NCBI GenBank assembly: GCA_032433765.1
Contig: JAVIAB010000124.1
Span: 73,953,746 to 74,017,745 of the forward strand
Source of the DNA: Megaustenia siamemsis
Taxonomy: Eukaryota > Mollusca > Gastropoda > Stylommatophora > Ariophantidae
Length of the DNA stretch: 64,000 nt
Direction of reading: 5' to 3'
Shown: piece after piece, positions 44,340 through 55,936 of the stretch
Layout: every line of letters starts with the position of its first letter
Position numbering within the stretch: the stretch's first letter is position 1
Program-made: the position numbers and the translations under genes
Notes under the pieces: generated by a model
The model's database searches: none
What the model was told of the DNA's origin: nothing
The model's input: the letters and a program-made list of their open reading frames with translations, nothing else

Positions 44340-46830
44340 GCACCTATCCATGAGTCAACAAGCCCAAGAAGACTGGCAACAGGCAATCATCTGTCCAATA
44401 TGGAAAAAGAAAGGTAGCAAAAGATACTGCAATCAATATAAAAGTATATCTCTTCTCAGCCATGTAGGAAAGCTATACGCCAAAATCTTGGAAAAAAGGC
44501 TGAGACCAATAATAGAATTACAGTTAAGCGTTTCTCAAATGGGGTTCTGAAAAAACAGAGGATGTACTGACACACTCATCATCATCATCAAGTACCGGGC
44601 CTAGTGGTATAGGTGATCATGTCTCTCCACAACTTTCGATCTCGGCAGCTATTTATCATTTCTGTTGTTGACCTTCTGCCAAGCCATTCTCTTAAGCTGT
44701 CTGTTGTTTTTTCTCTTTGCTTCCCTCTTTCTCTTCATCCCTCAATTTTTCCATTTGTTACAATATATTCAAGTTGTTCTCTTCTCATTACATGGCCAAA
44801 AAATGATGATTGTCTCTTCCTAACATTGTAAATTAGCTCTCTTTTTGCTTTGACCTTTCTCAGAACCTCTTCATTACTCTTCTTAGCTGCCTGTGGTATT
44901 CTCAACATTCTTCTGTAAAACCACATTTCTACAGACTCCAGTGATTTTCTTGTTTGTTGTCCTATTGTCCATGATTCACATCCATATGTTAAGACTGGCT
45001 CTACGTAACATTTAAGAACTCTTTTTCTTGTTTCTATTGTCAAAAATGGATTGCGTAGTATTTTCCTCATTTTTTGGAAAGCTGCTTTTGCCTGAGCCAT
45101 TCTACATCTCGCCTCTTTTGTACATCTTCTGTCTGAGGTTAACAAAGTTCCCAAATATTTAAATTCATTTACCTGTTTTAATATTGTCCCACTTGTCTTT
45201 ATTTTGCACTGAGGTGATGTCTTTTTCTTTGTTGTTACTATTACCTGTCTTTTTGCTATTAAGGCTGAGTCCTTTATTTTTGCTCAAGTCAGGTCGGGTA
45301 ATTTTACCTGCTACTGTATGCAGTAAACAGTACAACCTGTGGCTGCCCTGCTGCCTTGCAGGTAAGCTTGGGAGAGTAAAAGGCTAAGGGAGGGTACCCC
45401 GACGTAAAACAACCCAACTGCCTTGTGGGTGAGACTTTTTAGTCAAAGGCTAGTGGAGTCAACCGTAAACAAACCGATGGAAGGCAACAGAAAACCACCG
45501 TCGTCATTTCTTTGCATAATCATGAATCGCCACAACATTAGATATAACGACAACAACGTTAAAGGGGGTTCCCATGGAAAACCCTCGTTCGGTAGGGGAT
45601 ATCATGTGCTACAGGTGATACCCGATCGTCATCAAGCTACTGTAAGAAAAATAAAGATTAAACTGACACACTATTCACATTAAAACAGCTTGCAGAAAAA
45701 ACGACAGAACACAATCAAAACTTATACATAGCCTTCATTGACCAGGAAAAGGCATTCGACAGAGTAAACAGAGAACAACTGTGGGAGATACTAACAACAT
45801 ACAGAGTAAGCCAACATCTAACCAACCTATTAAAAGTCTCTACATCAACAGCAGCTGCAGGGTCAGAACAGCAGCAGGCTACACAGACCACTTCGAAGTT
45901 AGATCAAGTGTAAGGTGTAAGACAGGGGTGCATCTATTCTCTCTCCTCTCTCCCCCCCCCCCTACTGTTTATTACATACATGGACTATATATATATGCAA
46001 GCTAGCCAACCCATCAGAGACAGAGGAGATCAACAAGCTTTTATTTGCAGACAATCAGGCACTAATACATGAAACAATAGAAGACCTACAAGAACACTTA
46101 AACAAACTCAACATCTCAGGCACAAAATACAACATGAAAATCAACATCAACAAAACAAAAGTCATGAATGTCGCCAACAATAAACAGAACATCAACATAA
46201 CTATAGAAGGCAGGTAACTAAAACAAGTAGAGGAATTCAAATACCTAGGATGTCTAATGACAAACGGTAATTCTCAAACAGCAGAGATAGAATCAAGATG
46301 CAACAAAGCTTGTCAAATCATTGGACAGTTATCACCACTATTGTCCAACAAGGAAATAACTCTGGAGGTAAAACGAGCACTAAACAATACAATTTTCGTC
46401 CAAATGTTGTGCAACCAATGCCAGACCTGGACCCTAGATGATGCAAGAACAATAAGAAAAATAACCTCTACAGAGATGAAATGTGTCAGACGAATGACAG
46501 GAAACAGTCTGAGAGATAAGATCAGAAATGAAGAACTGAGAAAAAAGCTCTAGGAATAGCCCTCACCATAAAATATATAAGGAAACAACAGATAAAATGG
46601 TTTTGCCACGTGACAAGGCAGAAAGATCAAAACACAACACAACAAGCCTTCAACAAATGTTGTGAGATCACCAGACCAAGGGTCGACCACAAAAAAGATG
46701 GATCGATGGAATATTAGAAGCACTAGGAAACATAACAGCAGCAGAGGCAAACAGAAGAACAAAAGACCGCAAGTTATATCTCCTCTCGACACTGAAAGGC
46801 AGATGAGGAAGGAAAGAAGAAGATCCATGA
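44340..46830 (+). mobile_element. LINE G, plus-strand copy, interrupted
   Basis: Frames: EDWQQAIICPIWKKKGSKRY and SISLLSHVGKLYAKILEKRL (44350-44550), then KNRGCTD; the insert 44577-45661; then TLFTLKQLAEKTTEHNQNLY, IAFIDQEKAFDRVNREQLWE (about 45725-45785), a GVRQGC-like motif, LLFADNQALIHE in place of FADD (about 46030-46070), FKYLGCLMTNGNSQTAEIES, and EMKCVRRMTGNSLRDKIRNE (46470-46530). The tail region ends with agaagaagatcc near 46825. Stops after MGF and others make it a pseudoelement. Confidence 0.8.
44577..45661 (-). mobile_element. LINE D deletion derivative (5' leader joined to 3' end)
   Basis: Flanked by actgacacact (44566-44576 and 45662-45672). Removing the insert and one repeat restores GCTDTLFTLKQ in LINE G. 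Read on the minus strand, 45661-45286 is a non-coding leader (moderately GC-rich, with several short direct repeats such as gcctttgac/gccttttac) joined at about 45285 directly to the RT C-terminal region of LINE D (KNKGLSLNSKK, then frame 45154-44735 open for 139 codons). It ends in a (CAT)n tail. About 2-3 kb of coding sequence is absent between the two parts, yet the whole was inserted as one unit. Confidence 0.8.
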
Positions 46831-46861
46831 GTCACATTTTTACGCCATGTTCGTAAAAATT

Positions 46862-47395
46862 CATCATCATCAAGTACTGTGCCTGCTGGCGTAGGTGATC
46901 ATGTCTCTCCACAACTTTCGATCTCAACAGTTATTTATCTTTTCCGTTGTTGACCTTCTTCCTTGCCATGCTCTTAAGCCGTCTAGAATCTTTTCTCTTT
47001 GCTTCCCTCTATCTCTATCTATTTTCCCAGTTCTCACAATATATTCCAGCTGTTCCCTTCTTATTTAATGGCCAAAAATTGATAATTTTTTCTTCCTACT
47101 TTTGGAAATTAACTCTCTTTTTGCTTTGGTCTCTTTCAGAGCATTTTCATTACTCTTCTTAGCTGTCCATGGTATTCTCAACATTCTTCTGTAAAACCAC
47201 ATTTCTACAGCCTCCAGTGATTTTCTTGTCTGTTGTCCTATTGTCAATGATTCACATCTACATGCTAAGACTGGCTTTACATAACATTTAAGAACTATTT
47301 TTCTTGTTTCTATTGTCAAAAATGGATTGCACAATATCTTCCTCATTTTTTGGAAAGCTGCTTTTTCCTGAGCCATTCTGCATCTCACCTCTGGC
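46862..47395 (-). mobile_element. LINE D, 5'-truncated 3' end
   Basis: Minus frame 47412-47065 encodes RCRMAQEKAAFQKMRKILCN, SLTIGQQTRKSLEAVEMWFY and MLRIPWTAKKSNENALKETK. Frameshifted after that, it runs to a CAT tail at 46862. No clear duplication. Confidence 0.75.
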
Positions 47396-47524
47396 CTGAA
47401 CTTCAAAAGCATGGCACTGTGACTACTGGAGATGTTACTTTGTCTATTGACACATTAGCCATCAGTCCATCATTCCAGTCATATGGTTGGTTTCCTCTTA
47501 GCATTGTTCGCTGCCTATTCTGTG

Positions 47525-47845
47525 TTACAGAGGTTTGTTTGATGTCTTGCTGATTGCTGAAGAGATTTCCCTCATAAAAAAAAACAAAAGGAAAAAAAAA
47601 TGTATTGAAAATTGGCCAGATTTATTAAAAGAAAAAAAAAACATAGTTTTTACATCACCTTTGTACTTTTTAATGAAGCACACATTGGTAAAAATCCCAA
47701 AATCAAAGGAAACAAATGCAACATTCGGGGGTCACTGGAAGCATTAATTAGGAAGGTTTAGGAAGGGGGAAAATGTTTGCCTGTGGTAAACTGTTGAATT
47801 CCAAGAATTTGTAGTTTGAGTTCGTAATTTTTACAAAGGTGTTGT
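47525..47845 (+). repeat. Repeat pair R3, copy 2
   Basis: Partner of 37303-37606. The frame is broken by A-run length changes near 47577-47640. Confidence 0.55.
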
Positions 47846-48362
47846 AATGATAATCTAGGGTTAAAGAAAAGGTCAAGATAAAACATATCCTTTAACATAT
47901 GACAGTGAAGTATTGAACATCACCTTACTATTATGACACAGGATTTGGAGGTAAGAGGGGCCATTGTTCCTCTTCACTGTTACTATCTTTTCCAATTCAG
48001 TGAGCTAGTTAACCATTCTCTTTGAAGTTTAGTTGATTGGAGATCATCAAGCTGATATTGAACTGAAGTTCACTTTATAATGAAGTCAACATGCTCAATG
48101 TTGATAGTGCCACTGATGCTAATGACATAATAAAAAGCTAAAGTTTCCTGCACAAAACAAGATAAAATAGTTCTCAGAGAAGCATTGTATTGTGATGAAG
48201 AAAACAATTATGAGTTAGTGGTACTTGCAGAAATACATAATTTAATATTTAATTATATCATTATATTTGTGCTATATTATTAATACATTTTTTTATGTAT
48301 AGCTTTATAAATGGCAAGTGTTAGCACAATGCACTTTCAAATTATATTTCCTGTATTCACAG
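47846..48362. other. Intron 5, end
   Basis: No recognised element. It ends in the acceptor ctgtattcacag. Confidence 0.45.
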
Positions 48363-48689
48363 GGAATTACAAGCCAAGTTTTTGAAAACCACATCACTCT
48401 AGAAAATTTGGAGAAGGATGCCAGGGGCTTGACCCAGAGTTTTAGATCTCGAGAGACAACTACTCTGAAATCTAAGCTGACCAGTGTGAGAAGACAGTGG
48501 GAGTCTCTTTGTGCTCTTGCTAAGGACAGGAGCAACGCTTTGTCTGGGAATGTGGCTCACTGGCAGAAATACCAGACTCTGCATGATCAGTTATTACCTT
48601 GGGTTTTGAAGGCAGAGAAATACTGTGTCACTGAATTACCAAAGTGTGTGTCACTAGAGGAAGCTAAAGACTTGTATGATCTCCATCAG
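48363..48689 (+). CDS. Exon 6 of window: spectrin-repeat protein
   Basis: This 327-bp, 109-codon exon is phase 0/0, with acceptor tgtattcacag and donor cag/gtagaa. Helix B begins GITSQVFENHITLENLEKDA. Helix C has VRRQWESLCALAKDR with its Trp. Helix A of the next repeat is VAHWQKYQTLHDQLLPWVLK, and the exon ends EEAKDLYDLHQ. Only 150 bp of intron separates it from the next exon, the one intron in the window that no retroelement has entered. Confidence 0.88.
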
Positions 48690-48839
48690 GTAGAATTTTT
48701 CTTACCTCAAAAGTGTTTAGTAGCATATATTTCAGATTTGTTTGTCTATGACAATGTCATAGAAAACATTGTTTTGAATTTTTAAATTTACATTTGCTGT
48801 AAATAGCTTAAATCTAAAACTACTGCACATTTTCTCCAG

Positions 48840-49151
48840 GCGTTCCTTCAAGATTGTGAAGAAAACTTGCCTATATTTGACCAATTGAACACAGAAGCAA
48901 GCTACTTGATGGATCAGCCCAATATGCAACAAGATCTGGAGGCTTTTCAGAAACGTTGGGGCAGTATCCTAACTAACTCAGAGGATCGCTCCCACAAGGT
49001 TGATAAGGTGTTTGAAGTCTGGTCAGCTTATGGAAATGAACTTGAGAACTTCCAGGAAATTTTGAACAAAATTCATTCCCGATTATCCATAGAACCAAAT
49101 TTGAAAACCTCAGATGTGCAAGTTTTGGAGCATGAACTTGCATTGGCCAAA
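48840..49151 (+). CDS. Exon 7 of window: spectrin-repeat protein
   Basis: This 312-bp, 104-codon exon is phase 0/0, with acceptor cattttctccag and donor aaa/gtaagt. It opens AFLQDCEENLPIFDQLNTEA (helix B), has LEAFQKRWGSILTNSEDR (helix C with Trp) and VFEVWSAYGNELENFQEIL (helix A of the next repeat), and ends QVLEHELALAK. It joins the exon at 55797 in frame. The motif order and the charged surface fit nesprin-type repeats best, but I cannot exclude a spectraplakin. Confidence 0.88.
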
Positions 49152-49399
49152 GTAAGTAATTGGTGTTAATTTTGATCGTTCGAGCTACCCAAATATACCA
49201 ATTTTGTTTGTATGTTTTCATATATTATTTATTCTTATTTCATTTGTTCTTTGAATTTGATATATCATGACAGTACTGTTTGTGTTGGGGGTAGAGCAAT
49301 ACCATTCTTCATTTTGCAGATGAAATTAATCAAATCATAAGGAGTAAACAATAGTTAATTGGTCTAACTGAACATTTGTAAAACATCTATGGCATTTGA

Positions 49400-50030
49400 A
49401 ATGGAGATAATGCCGATAAAACTATGCTAATAATAAATATCTCATCAAAATTGACAGAGGGAGGAACAAAAAATGATACCAAAATAAGGATATCAAAAGC
49501 AAGAGGAGCTTTTGTTGCACTGGGAAACATATGGAAGTCCAAAGAAATTAGGTTAAATACAAAAATAAAAATGTTTAACTCCAATGTTAAGTCAGTCCTA
49601 TTATATGGCTGTGAAACATGGAGAACAACAAAATTGACAATCATGAAGATATTGACTTTCATTAATGGGTGCTTATGCAGAATAAAAGGATGGAAATGGC
49701 AAGGACAAAATCACTAACATAAAATTATGGAAATGTACCAGTCAAATACCAGTGGATAAAGAAATACAGCGAAGACGATGGCGCTGGATAGGACACACAC
49801 TGTGGAAGCCAACTGAGAGTATTAAACAACAGGTCCTTTTTTGGAATCCTTAGGGGAAAAGACAAAGAGGAAGACCAAGAAATTTTTGGAGAAGACAGAC
49901 AGAAGCAGAGATGAAGATGATGGGGAAGACATGGAATGATCTTAAAAGAACGGCAAGAAACAGAACGACTTGAAAAGTGTTTGTTGACGACATATGCTCC
50001 ACAGGGAGCTGAAAGGTAGAAGAAGAAGAT
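49400..50030 (+). mobile_element. LINE E, decayed 3' end
   Basis: Encodes TKNDTKIRISKARGAFVALG, NIWKSKEIRLNTKIKMFNSN and VLLYGCETWRTTKLTIMKI. Frameshifts follow, through RRWRWIGHTL and WNDLKR, to gaaaggtagaagaagaag. It matches the open copy at 59792-60620. Confidence 0.75.
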
Positions 50031-50040
50031 ATTATATACA

Positions 50041-50218
50041 AATTTTAAAATAATTGAATAAGATATTAGATATTACCAATACCAAGATGATACAAGACAT
50101 GTAAAAAGAATATGGTTTGATGATGATTTACACTAATCAAAATGAGAGTGATGCACTATGCGGCTAAACATATGCAACCGAAATCGGCATGGTGTGTTGA
50201 AACTTACAGAAAGAGTTA
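50041..50218 (+). mobile_element. piggyBac-like MITE, partial copy 3
   Basis: Shares aatatggtttgatg, atgcactatgcgg and cagaaagagTTAA with the right half of the MITE at 11811-12121. The left half is missing next to LINE E. Confidence 0.65.
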
Positions 50219-50284
50219 AGGCATCCAATCTTAGTATTTCTTTCCTTGAGCGCTTGTTGTTTATTTAGTTTAAATTTTGAGTGG

Positions 50285-50490
50285 TACTTGTCAAAACACA
50301 ACACATAGAGCCTTTAATAATCATTGCAAGAAAACCAGGCTCAAGGGCCGGCCACTAAAAGGACAAATTGATGGAATATTAGAAACACTAGGAAACATAA
50401 CAGCATCAGAGGCCAAACAAAAGAGCAAAAGACCACAAATTATATCTCCCTTCAGCACTGAAAGGCAGTTGAGGAAGGTGAGAAGCTGAA
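50285..50490 (+). mobile_element. LINE G 3' end
   Basis: Encodes GRPLKGQIDGILETLGNITA, SEAKQKSKRPQIISP and ends agctgaagaagaa. Collinear with 46621-46830 of the long LINE G copy. Confidence 0.7.
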
Positions 50491-50647
50491 GAAGAACTGG
50501 CAGTTTATTTTTGAGGACTTTCTTACAGATATGTTTATAATGTCTAGTATCATTGATGTAATTTTATCTGATATTCAATAATGTTTTAGTGTTATTCACA
50601 TCAGTAACTAACTTTTAACAAGTACCACACAATGTCTATTCAACATT

Positions 50648-50865
50648 GTTATTGAGTTATTTGCGGGTCATCATCATTGCACTCCGAACATGTCCATAGG
50701 TGCTCAGATCCCCTCCTCCAGTCCCGCAGTGTCCAGCGACTGATGACTCCAGTTCTATGTTGGTTGATAAGTCTTCTTACACGCCCACTAAGTTTCTTAT
50801 TTCTGGCTGTGCCCATCCTAACTCCCATTTCCATCATCCGAAGAAGAAACATGACCTATGAATAG
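50648..50865 (-). mobile_element. LINE F 3' end
   Basis: Minus frame 50852-50649 encodes GRVRRLINQHRTGVISRWTL and EHLWTCSECNDDDPQITQ, the C-terminal Cys-containing tail of LINE F, open to its stop. It ends at the same caaataactcaa terminus as the two long copies. Confidence 0.8.
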
Positions 50866-53024
50866 GAAATCAACCACAAGAAAACTGAAGCCTTAGAAAT
50901 GAGGGCTTACAAAAGAACTGTTGATTGTGTAATAGGGAGTGTAAGGAGGTGGAGATGATCTTGGTTTGTTAAGAAGGGAGTGAGACCCATGGGGTAAGGC
51001 ACAAGTAAGGGTAATGCATGAAGTTTGGGAATGAGAGGGTTGGTGAGAACGGTCACGAGTTAAGAGTGACGGGTGAGTGGAGTTGAAACGTAGGTAGATT
51101 TCAGGAATATCAAAAAAAGATGTGGGAGACATGAGGAGTGATTGAAATTTAGATAGCGAAGTGGGGTCAAAGCTGAGTATGACGTGGCGAGATTTCATTG
51201 GTTGGGACATGAGGTTTTTAAAGAGATGCGCAGAGGGAAGTCACGTAGTTTCATGGAGTATCTAGGTTGGGCCATGCCGGTGTGCGTGGACCCTTTTATA
51301 CTCAGTGCACACAATCTCTTATATCCGTGGAAGGTTCAATCCACAAGCTCTTATGACCTTTGGAGGTTCTATTGATCTAAAAGTGTCAGTGTTTCTTGGT
51401 TTTGTTGCCATGTCAGCCACACCCACCTGGCTGAGGAGTCTGGGAATCTATGGCTATGGTCCCTTTACCATTCATCAGGAATCAATCACTATCTCTTTAA
51501 CTCCACCTTGCAGTTCTGTCACTAATCCTCATTTCTTGAGGAGTCTTGACAACATCTGATAATTACTCCTCTTCCTTAGGCTTCCAGCAAAACAAAGCTT
51601 TCCTTTGGTCTCTTGACCAAATATGGATGCCTCTTTCACAGGAGTCCTTTGATCTCCACTGCAGCTGTACATTAGAGAGAACTCTGAAGAGCTCTGCGTC
51701 TCCTATCCTTAGATATCAAAGTGATGTCTATGGCTAGAAATTCCCCGTTTTTCGCTCAGTCCTGGGCATCATCCAAGCCTGTTTTCTGAGTCAAACATTA
51801 TTCTCTGTTTCCTATGTAACATCTCCAGGTTAGGTGACAATCTCTGTCAAAAATGCTGACATTCAGAGGCAGTTTAACAATCTCTTGCTAATGAATTTTA
51901 TAACTTGTTACATCTTACCATTCTGAGTCCAGTCAACTAATTTATTGGACTCCTTAGTTTTCTTCTGACTTGTTCACATACTGCTTCATCATATTCATTT
52001 TTTATTCTTCCTGATTGCTCACACTATAACAGAAGCTCCAGATAGTTACAGCACAAGCTTTCATATATCGTTAAGGAGATGAAAGCAAATCTGTTCAGTG
52101 TAAGAAAGTGATGCTGGTTGTGTTACAAACAGTCTTATTATTTTCATTTAGACCAAGCCAAAGTTTCAAATCAAGGTAACAGAGAATGACTGATAGGTGG
52201 TGGACAGCTCATCACGAAGTAAAGTTAAAGTTATAGAATTGATAGGCGGAGCTAAACATGTTATAGGTAAATTCTGACAAATGGAAGATTGATCATGACC
52301 AGAGACTCCTAGAATTAATAAAAATGGGGAGGGCATTAATTTTGAACAAAAAAACCGCTGCAAGTCAGGCAGAGAGCTAATTTTTAAAGCGGAACAGAAA
52401 GAGAAGTAGTCTAGTTTAGATTGCTGGCCTTGCACTGTGACTGTTGGTTGCTGGTAAAAGGGCTCTAGCCCTGAGCAGTCTTGTCTTTATGTGATAGTCA
52501 AGAGTCCATCTGATAGTCATTTAGAATGAAACTGTTCGAATGGAATGGTCAGGATACGATCATTATACAGTTACTCAAATGGAACAATAGAGCAATTAGA
52601 ACAACTATAGTAATTTAAAAGTTATAATATGTAGACTTTGATATAGTAAACGACAAATCAGTGATAACCGCCTCAGAAGAATTTGTAGTATAATAACAAG
52701 GATTACAAGTCAACTACTTTTTTACAAGGAAAACTAATTACGATCATGAAAAAGTTACATGCCACACCGAATGCCTGTTGACTCAGTAATGTAACAGGTC
52801 AACTTATATGAGAATAAACTTTAATTCCATTGCTGATTGTGAATGTTATCTTTAAGGGTTGTTGACAAAATAGTAAATGGAGATCAAGGTGTTGTTACAA
52901 GATTTGTGAGTTATTCAATTGCTTAAATGTGATGTTGCTTTGAGAGTATTCCTCTCATGTATTGTCTCATTTCTTCGACCACTTCTTGTCATAAATTATC
53001 ATCAATGATAGAATAATCCTTCAT
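50866..53024. other. Intron 7, long unassigned stretch
   Basis: About 2.2 kb. The part 50890-51210 is strongly purine-rich on the plus strand and recalls the pyrimidine-rich 3' region of the Penelope-like element at 10 kb in reverse, but no coding motif supports this. 51300-51800 has short frames without recognisable product. The rest is featureless. Confidence 0.4.
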
Positions 53025-53130
53025 TATTTTTTCTTCTTTCCTTCTTCATTTTCCTTTCATTGTCAAGGGGAAATATAATTTGCTGTCTTTTGCTCTTCTG
53101 TTTGCCTCTGTTGCTGTTATGTTTCTTAAT
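53025..53130 (-). mobile_element. LINE G 3' end, minus strand
   Basis: The minus strand encodes ETLRNITATEANRRAKDSKL-like sequence followed by a GAAGAA-rich tail. It matches 46730-46830. Confidence 0.6.
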
Positions 53131-54755
53131 AATTTTTGTATTTTTAATATTCTGCTTAATAATTCATCTTTTAGAATCCTTCATTATTTATTCAAAAACA
53201 ATTATAACATCACTTTATTTGTATATATTGTGCTGTGACCACATATTTGCTAATAGTTCATAATCAATAATGATGAAGTGAAATAAAAACTCTGACCTGA
53301 ACACCTGGTGACAGCACTGGGTGTGTAACCTTTATTCTCCAGCTCCGTAGACCCACTGGCAAACTTCAGAAATGCCATAAAAACAGCTCATAATCATAAC
53401 TTAATTACTGATTTAACTCTTTGCTTTCCTGATCATTATGTTGGTTTGAACTGAATTATCTGACTAAAGATTTGTGAATTACCCAATGTCATCAATGTAC
53501 AAATTCTGCAAAAATTGTGTATTTAAATAAAGCATATCATATCATATATCTAATTAAAGAAGGAAAATTGATGTATATATATGTACATATTATATGTATG
53601 ACATATAATCATTGGAGTAATCATTTAAAAGTGAAGAAAGAGGAAATTAAAAGTTTAAAATGTTAATCACCAGATTATAAATCCAGATAAATTTTCAATA
53701 AAATGAGGTCCAAAATTTATTCTGTGTGTTATTTTTGTCTTAAATATGTTAATTTATTTCTTTGCAGGTTGAACATCCTATTCAGAATGTTCAATATAAT
53801 AATGGAATTCTCATTTGTTGTTTAGACACTGTATGAAGTAGGTAATTTCACATTTGACACTATGCAACATTTACATCCAGGTTTTCAATTCGACATTGAG
53901 AACTTCTCCCCGCGCCACTGCTTTTGAAAGCAACATAATAGCGTGTTAATATTTTATTTTATACAGAATATCATGTGATTGTAATGATACCAGAAGTGAT
54001 TTTCAATCAAGGAGAGGTTGATTCTCCATTATAAAAATGGCAACTGCGAGAATTCCCGTCAGTTTTTTTTTATTCAATATTTTCTGCTTAGTCAATTTTC
54101 TTCATTTTTCACTTAAATTAAAGAGAACTATGGCAATGTGGAATTTATATTTAGATTCAGCATTCATTTTTACATAAGTGTGGTAAATTTCACGGGAAAT
54201 CCACTGCTAAATTTTTGTTGCTGGCAATTAAATCACCTTGTCATTTTTTGTTATTCGGTGCAATTAGCTTACGTCACAGATGTCTTGTCCCCAATTGGCA
54301 GGCTATTGTGATCCGTTAAATAATCCATTAGGAACTAGGGTTTCATCCATTTTCCTTTGGAAATCATGATAACATGACATAAAACATACAAAAATATGTA
54401 TTCCCAACTTGTGGTTACTTTAGGTTTCGGGAACAGATATGTAGCAGGGGAAACCACTCTTCTTTAAAATGGATGTATGTAAAACTAAAAAAAAAAGGAA
54501 AAAAATTAAGGAAGAATTATTGAGACATTTCGCACGACCCAGAGAGAGTGCTATTGGTTAGTTAATGGCAAAGGCTTTGCCCTGGAGTGATCAAAAGACA
54601 AAGAGTTAAAGAGATAACATAATGGCACTTTGGGTAGCCCCACAGGTACTAAGTCCATCTCAACAGGTAGTTTTAATTAACTTTTCTTAATGTCTACATC
54701 TGGCTACAATCATCTCTGAACTATTTTCTTGATTACCCCATTCTACTTGTTACAT
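53131..54755. other. Intron 7, unassigned
   Basis: AT-rich, with simple TATA and A-rich runs (about 53565-53610 and 54485-54510). No element or exon recognised. Confidence 0.45.
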
Positions 54756-54765
54756 AATTCATGAT

Positions 54766-55446
54766 CTATTGACCTTTCGAGCCGTAGCTGGTCCATAGGG
54801 CGTAGACCAAGACACTCCTTCTCTTACCTGAATTTTTTTTCTAGCAATTTTCAATTCTTTTAAAGATATTTTATCAAATCTCGCCATTTGTCCATTATAT
54901 ATTATAGTATGACCAAGATAGTTGTAGTTCTTAAATGTCTCCAGGTCTATTCCTTCAATTTTGATATCCACTTGTAGGTTTTGAGTCTTTTCTTTGTTTA
55001 TGATCATAGTTTTAGTCTTTTTGATATTCTTATCTAATCCATATTTCTTTTTATACACTTAATTATTTTATCTATCTATTGACCGTTCGAGCCATAGACC
55101 CAGATATTCTTTCTCTTATCTAAATTTTTATTCTAGCAGTTTTCAATCTGTGTAAAGATCTTTTATAAAATCTCACCATTTGTCTCTGTTCTGTGCAAGC
55201 AGCTCTATCTCATTGAGGGAGCCGATCCCTGCTGCTCTTGCCTCTCACATCAATGTTCTTCTCAGTGTCTCTCTGGGTCTTCCTCTTTTCCTCTTACCTG
55301 TTGTTTCCCACATGAGGGCTTGCTTTGCTATTCGGTTATTATCTCTTCTCATCACATGTCCAACATATGACCATTGTCTTTTCTTTATTACTGAAGATAT
55401 TAGTGGCTGATTGGAAATTTCTCTAATTTCCTCGTTAAGAAACATC
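54766..55446 (-). mobile_element. Chimeric LINE B/LINE C retrocopy
   Basis: The block is flanked by aattcatgat (54756-54765 and 55447-55456). On the minus strand it reads: LINE B C-terminal region and 3' end (55437-55068, NEEIREISNQPLISSVIKKR to the GATA tail), then LINE C RT thumb (55058-54905, KKYGLDKNIKKTKTMIINKE and YNYLGHTI), then, with no tail between, the last 130 bp of LINE B with its own cggctcgaaagg and GATA end (54893-54770). The C-to-B junction falls inside a continuous reading frame (HTIIYNGQMARFDKISLKEL). Confidence 0.75.
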
Positions 55447-55456
55447 AATTCATGAT

Positions 55457-55796
55457 GCAGAGCTCAAAATATTACTCACGTCAACTACTTTGTATTTCTA
55501 TAAATAGACATTGAAAAATTTTAGAAGGTCTTTTCTGTCAAGTTATTATGGATTATAAAAATTGACATCATAATGGTCATCCCAGGTGCAAACCCCAAAA
55601 TACTCCATAAATGTGTGCAGATGATGAAAAGTACCAAGAAGGTGTATGGGGTTTACAGTATGTGCAGCTTCACACCGACTACTAATTTCCTTCAAGCATT
55701 TTCATGTAGATGTTCATGTTTATATAAAACTAATGTGCTAAATGTCCACATTCACATTCTCACAGTGTCAGTTTTATCTTGCAAATGTCTATACAG
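55457..55796. other. Intron 7, end
   Basis: No element recognised. It ends with the acceptor tgtctatacag. Confidence 0.45.
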
Positions 55797-55936
55797 GCAC
55801 TTCAAGAAGAGATACGCAATCATCAGCCCCATCTGGCTTTATTGACCAGGCATTTTGATGAGGTGCAAGATCATGCCAGTCCTGAAGGTCTGAAAGTGTT
55901 GAAAATGAAACAAGATTCTATAAAAAGCAGTTGGAA
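55797..55936 (+). CDS. Exon 8 of window: spectrin-repeat protein
   Basis: This exon is 140 bp, 46 codons plus two bases, entering at phase 0 and leaving at phase 2, with acceptor gtctatacag and donor aa/gtgagt. It opens ALQEEIRNHQPHLALLTRHF (helix B) and ends LKVLKMKQDSIKSSW (helix C with Trp). It is not visible as a long open frame because of its size. The sequence match to the repeat pattern and both splice sites support it. The next exon must begin with one base completing the codon, as exon 1 of the window does. It lies beyond 64 kb. Confidence 0.82.

Noticed and set aside
44566..45672. Spliced-RNA origin of the LINE D derivative
   Set aside because: Junction bases do not fit GT/AG removal; left as an internal deletion of unknown mechanism.
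51184..51737. Overlapping 60-84-codon frames as exons
   Set aside because: No repeat-like pattern, no matching phases and no acceptor/donor pair that fits the spectrin-repeat chain, which is continuous without them.
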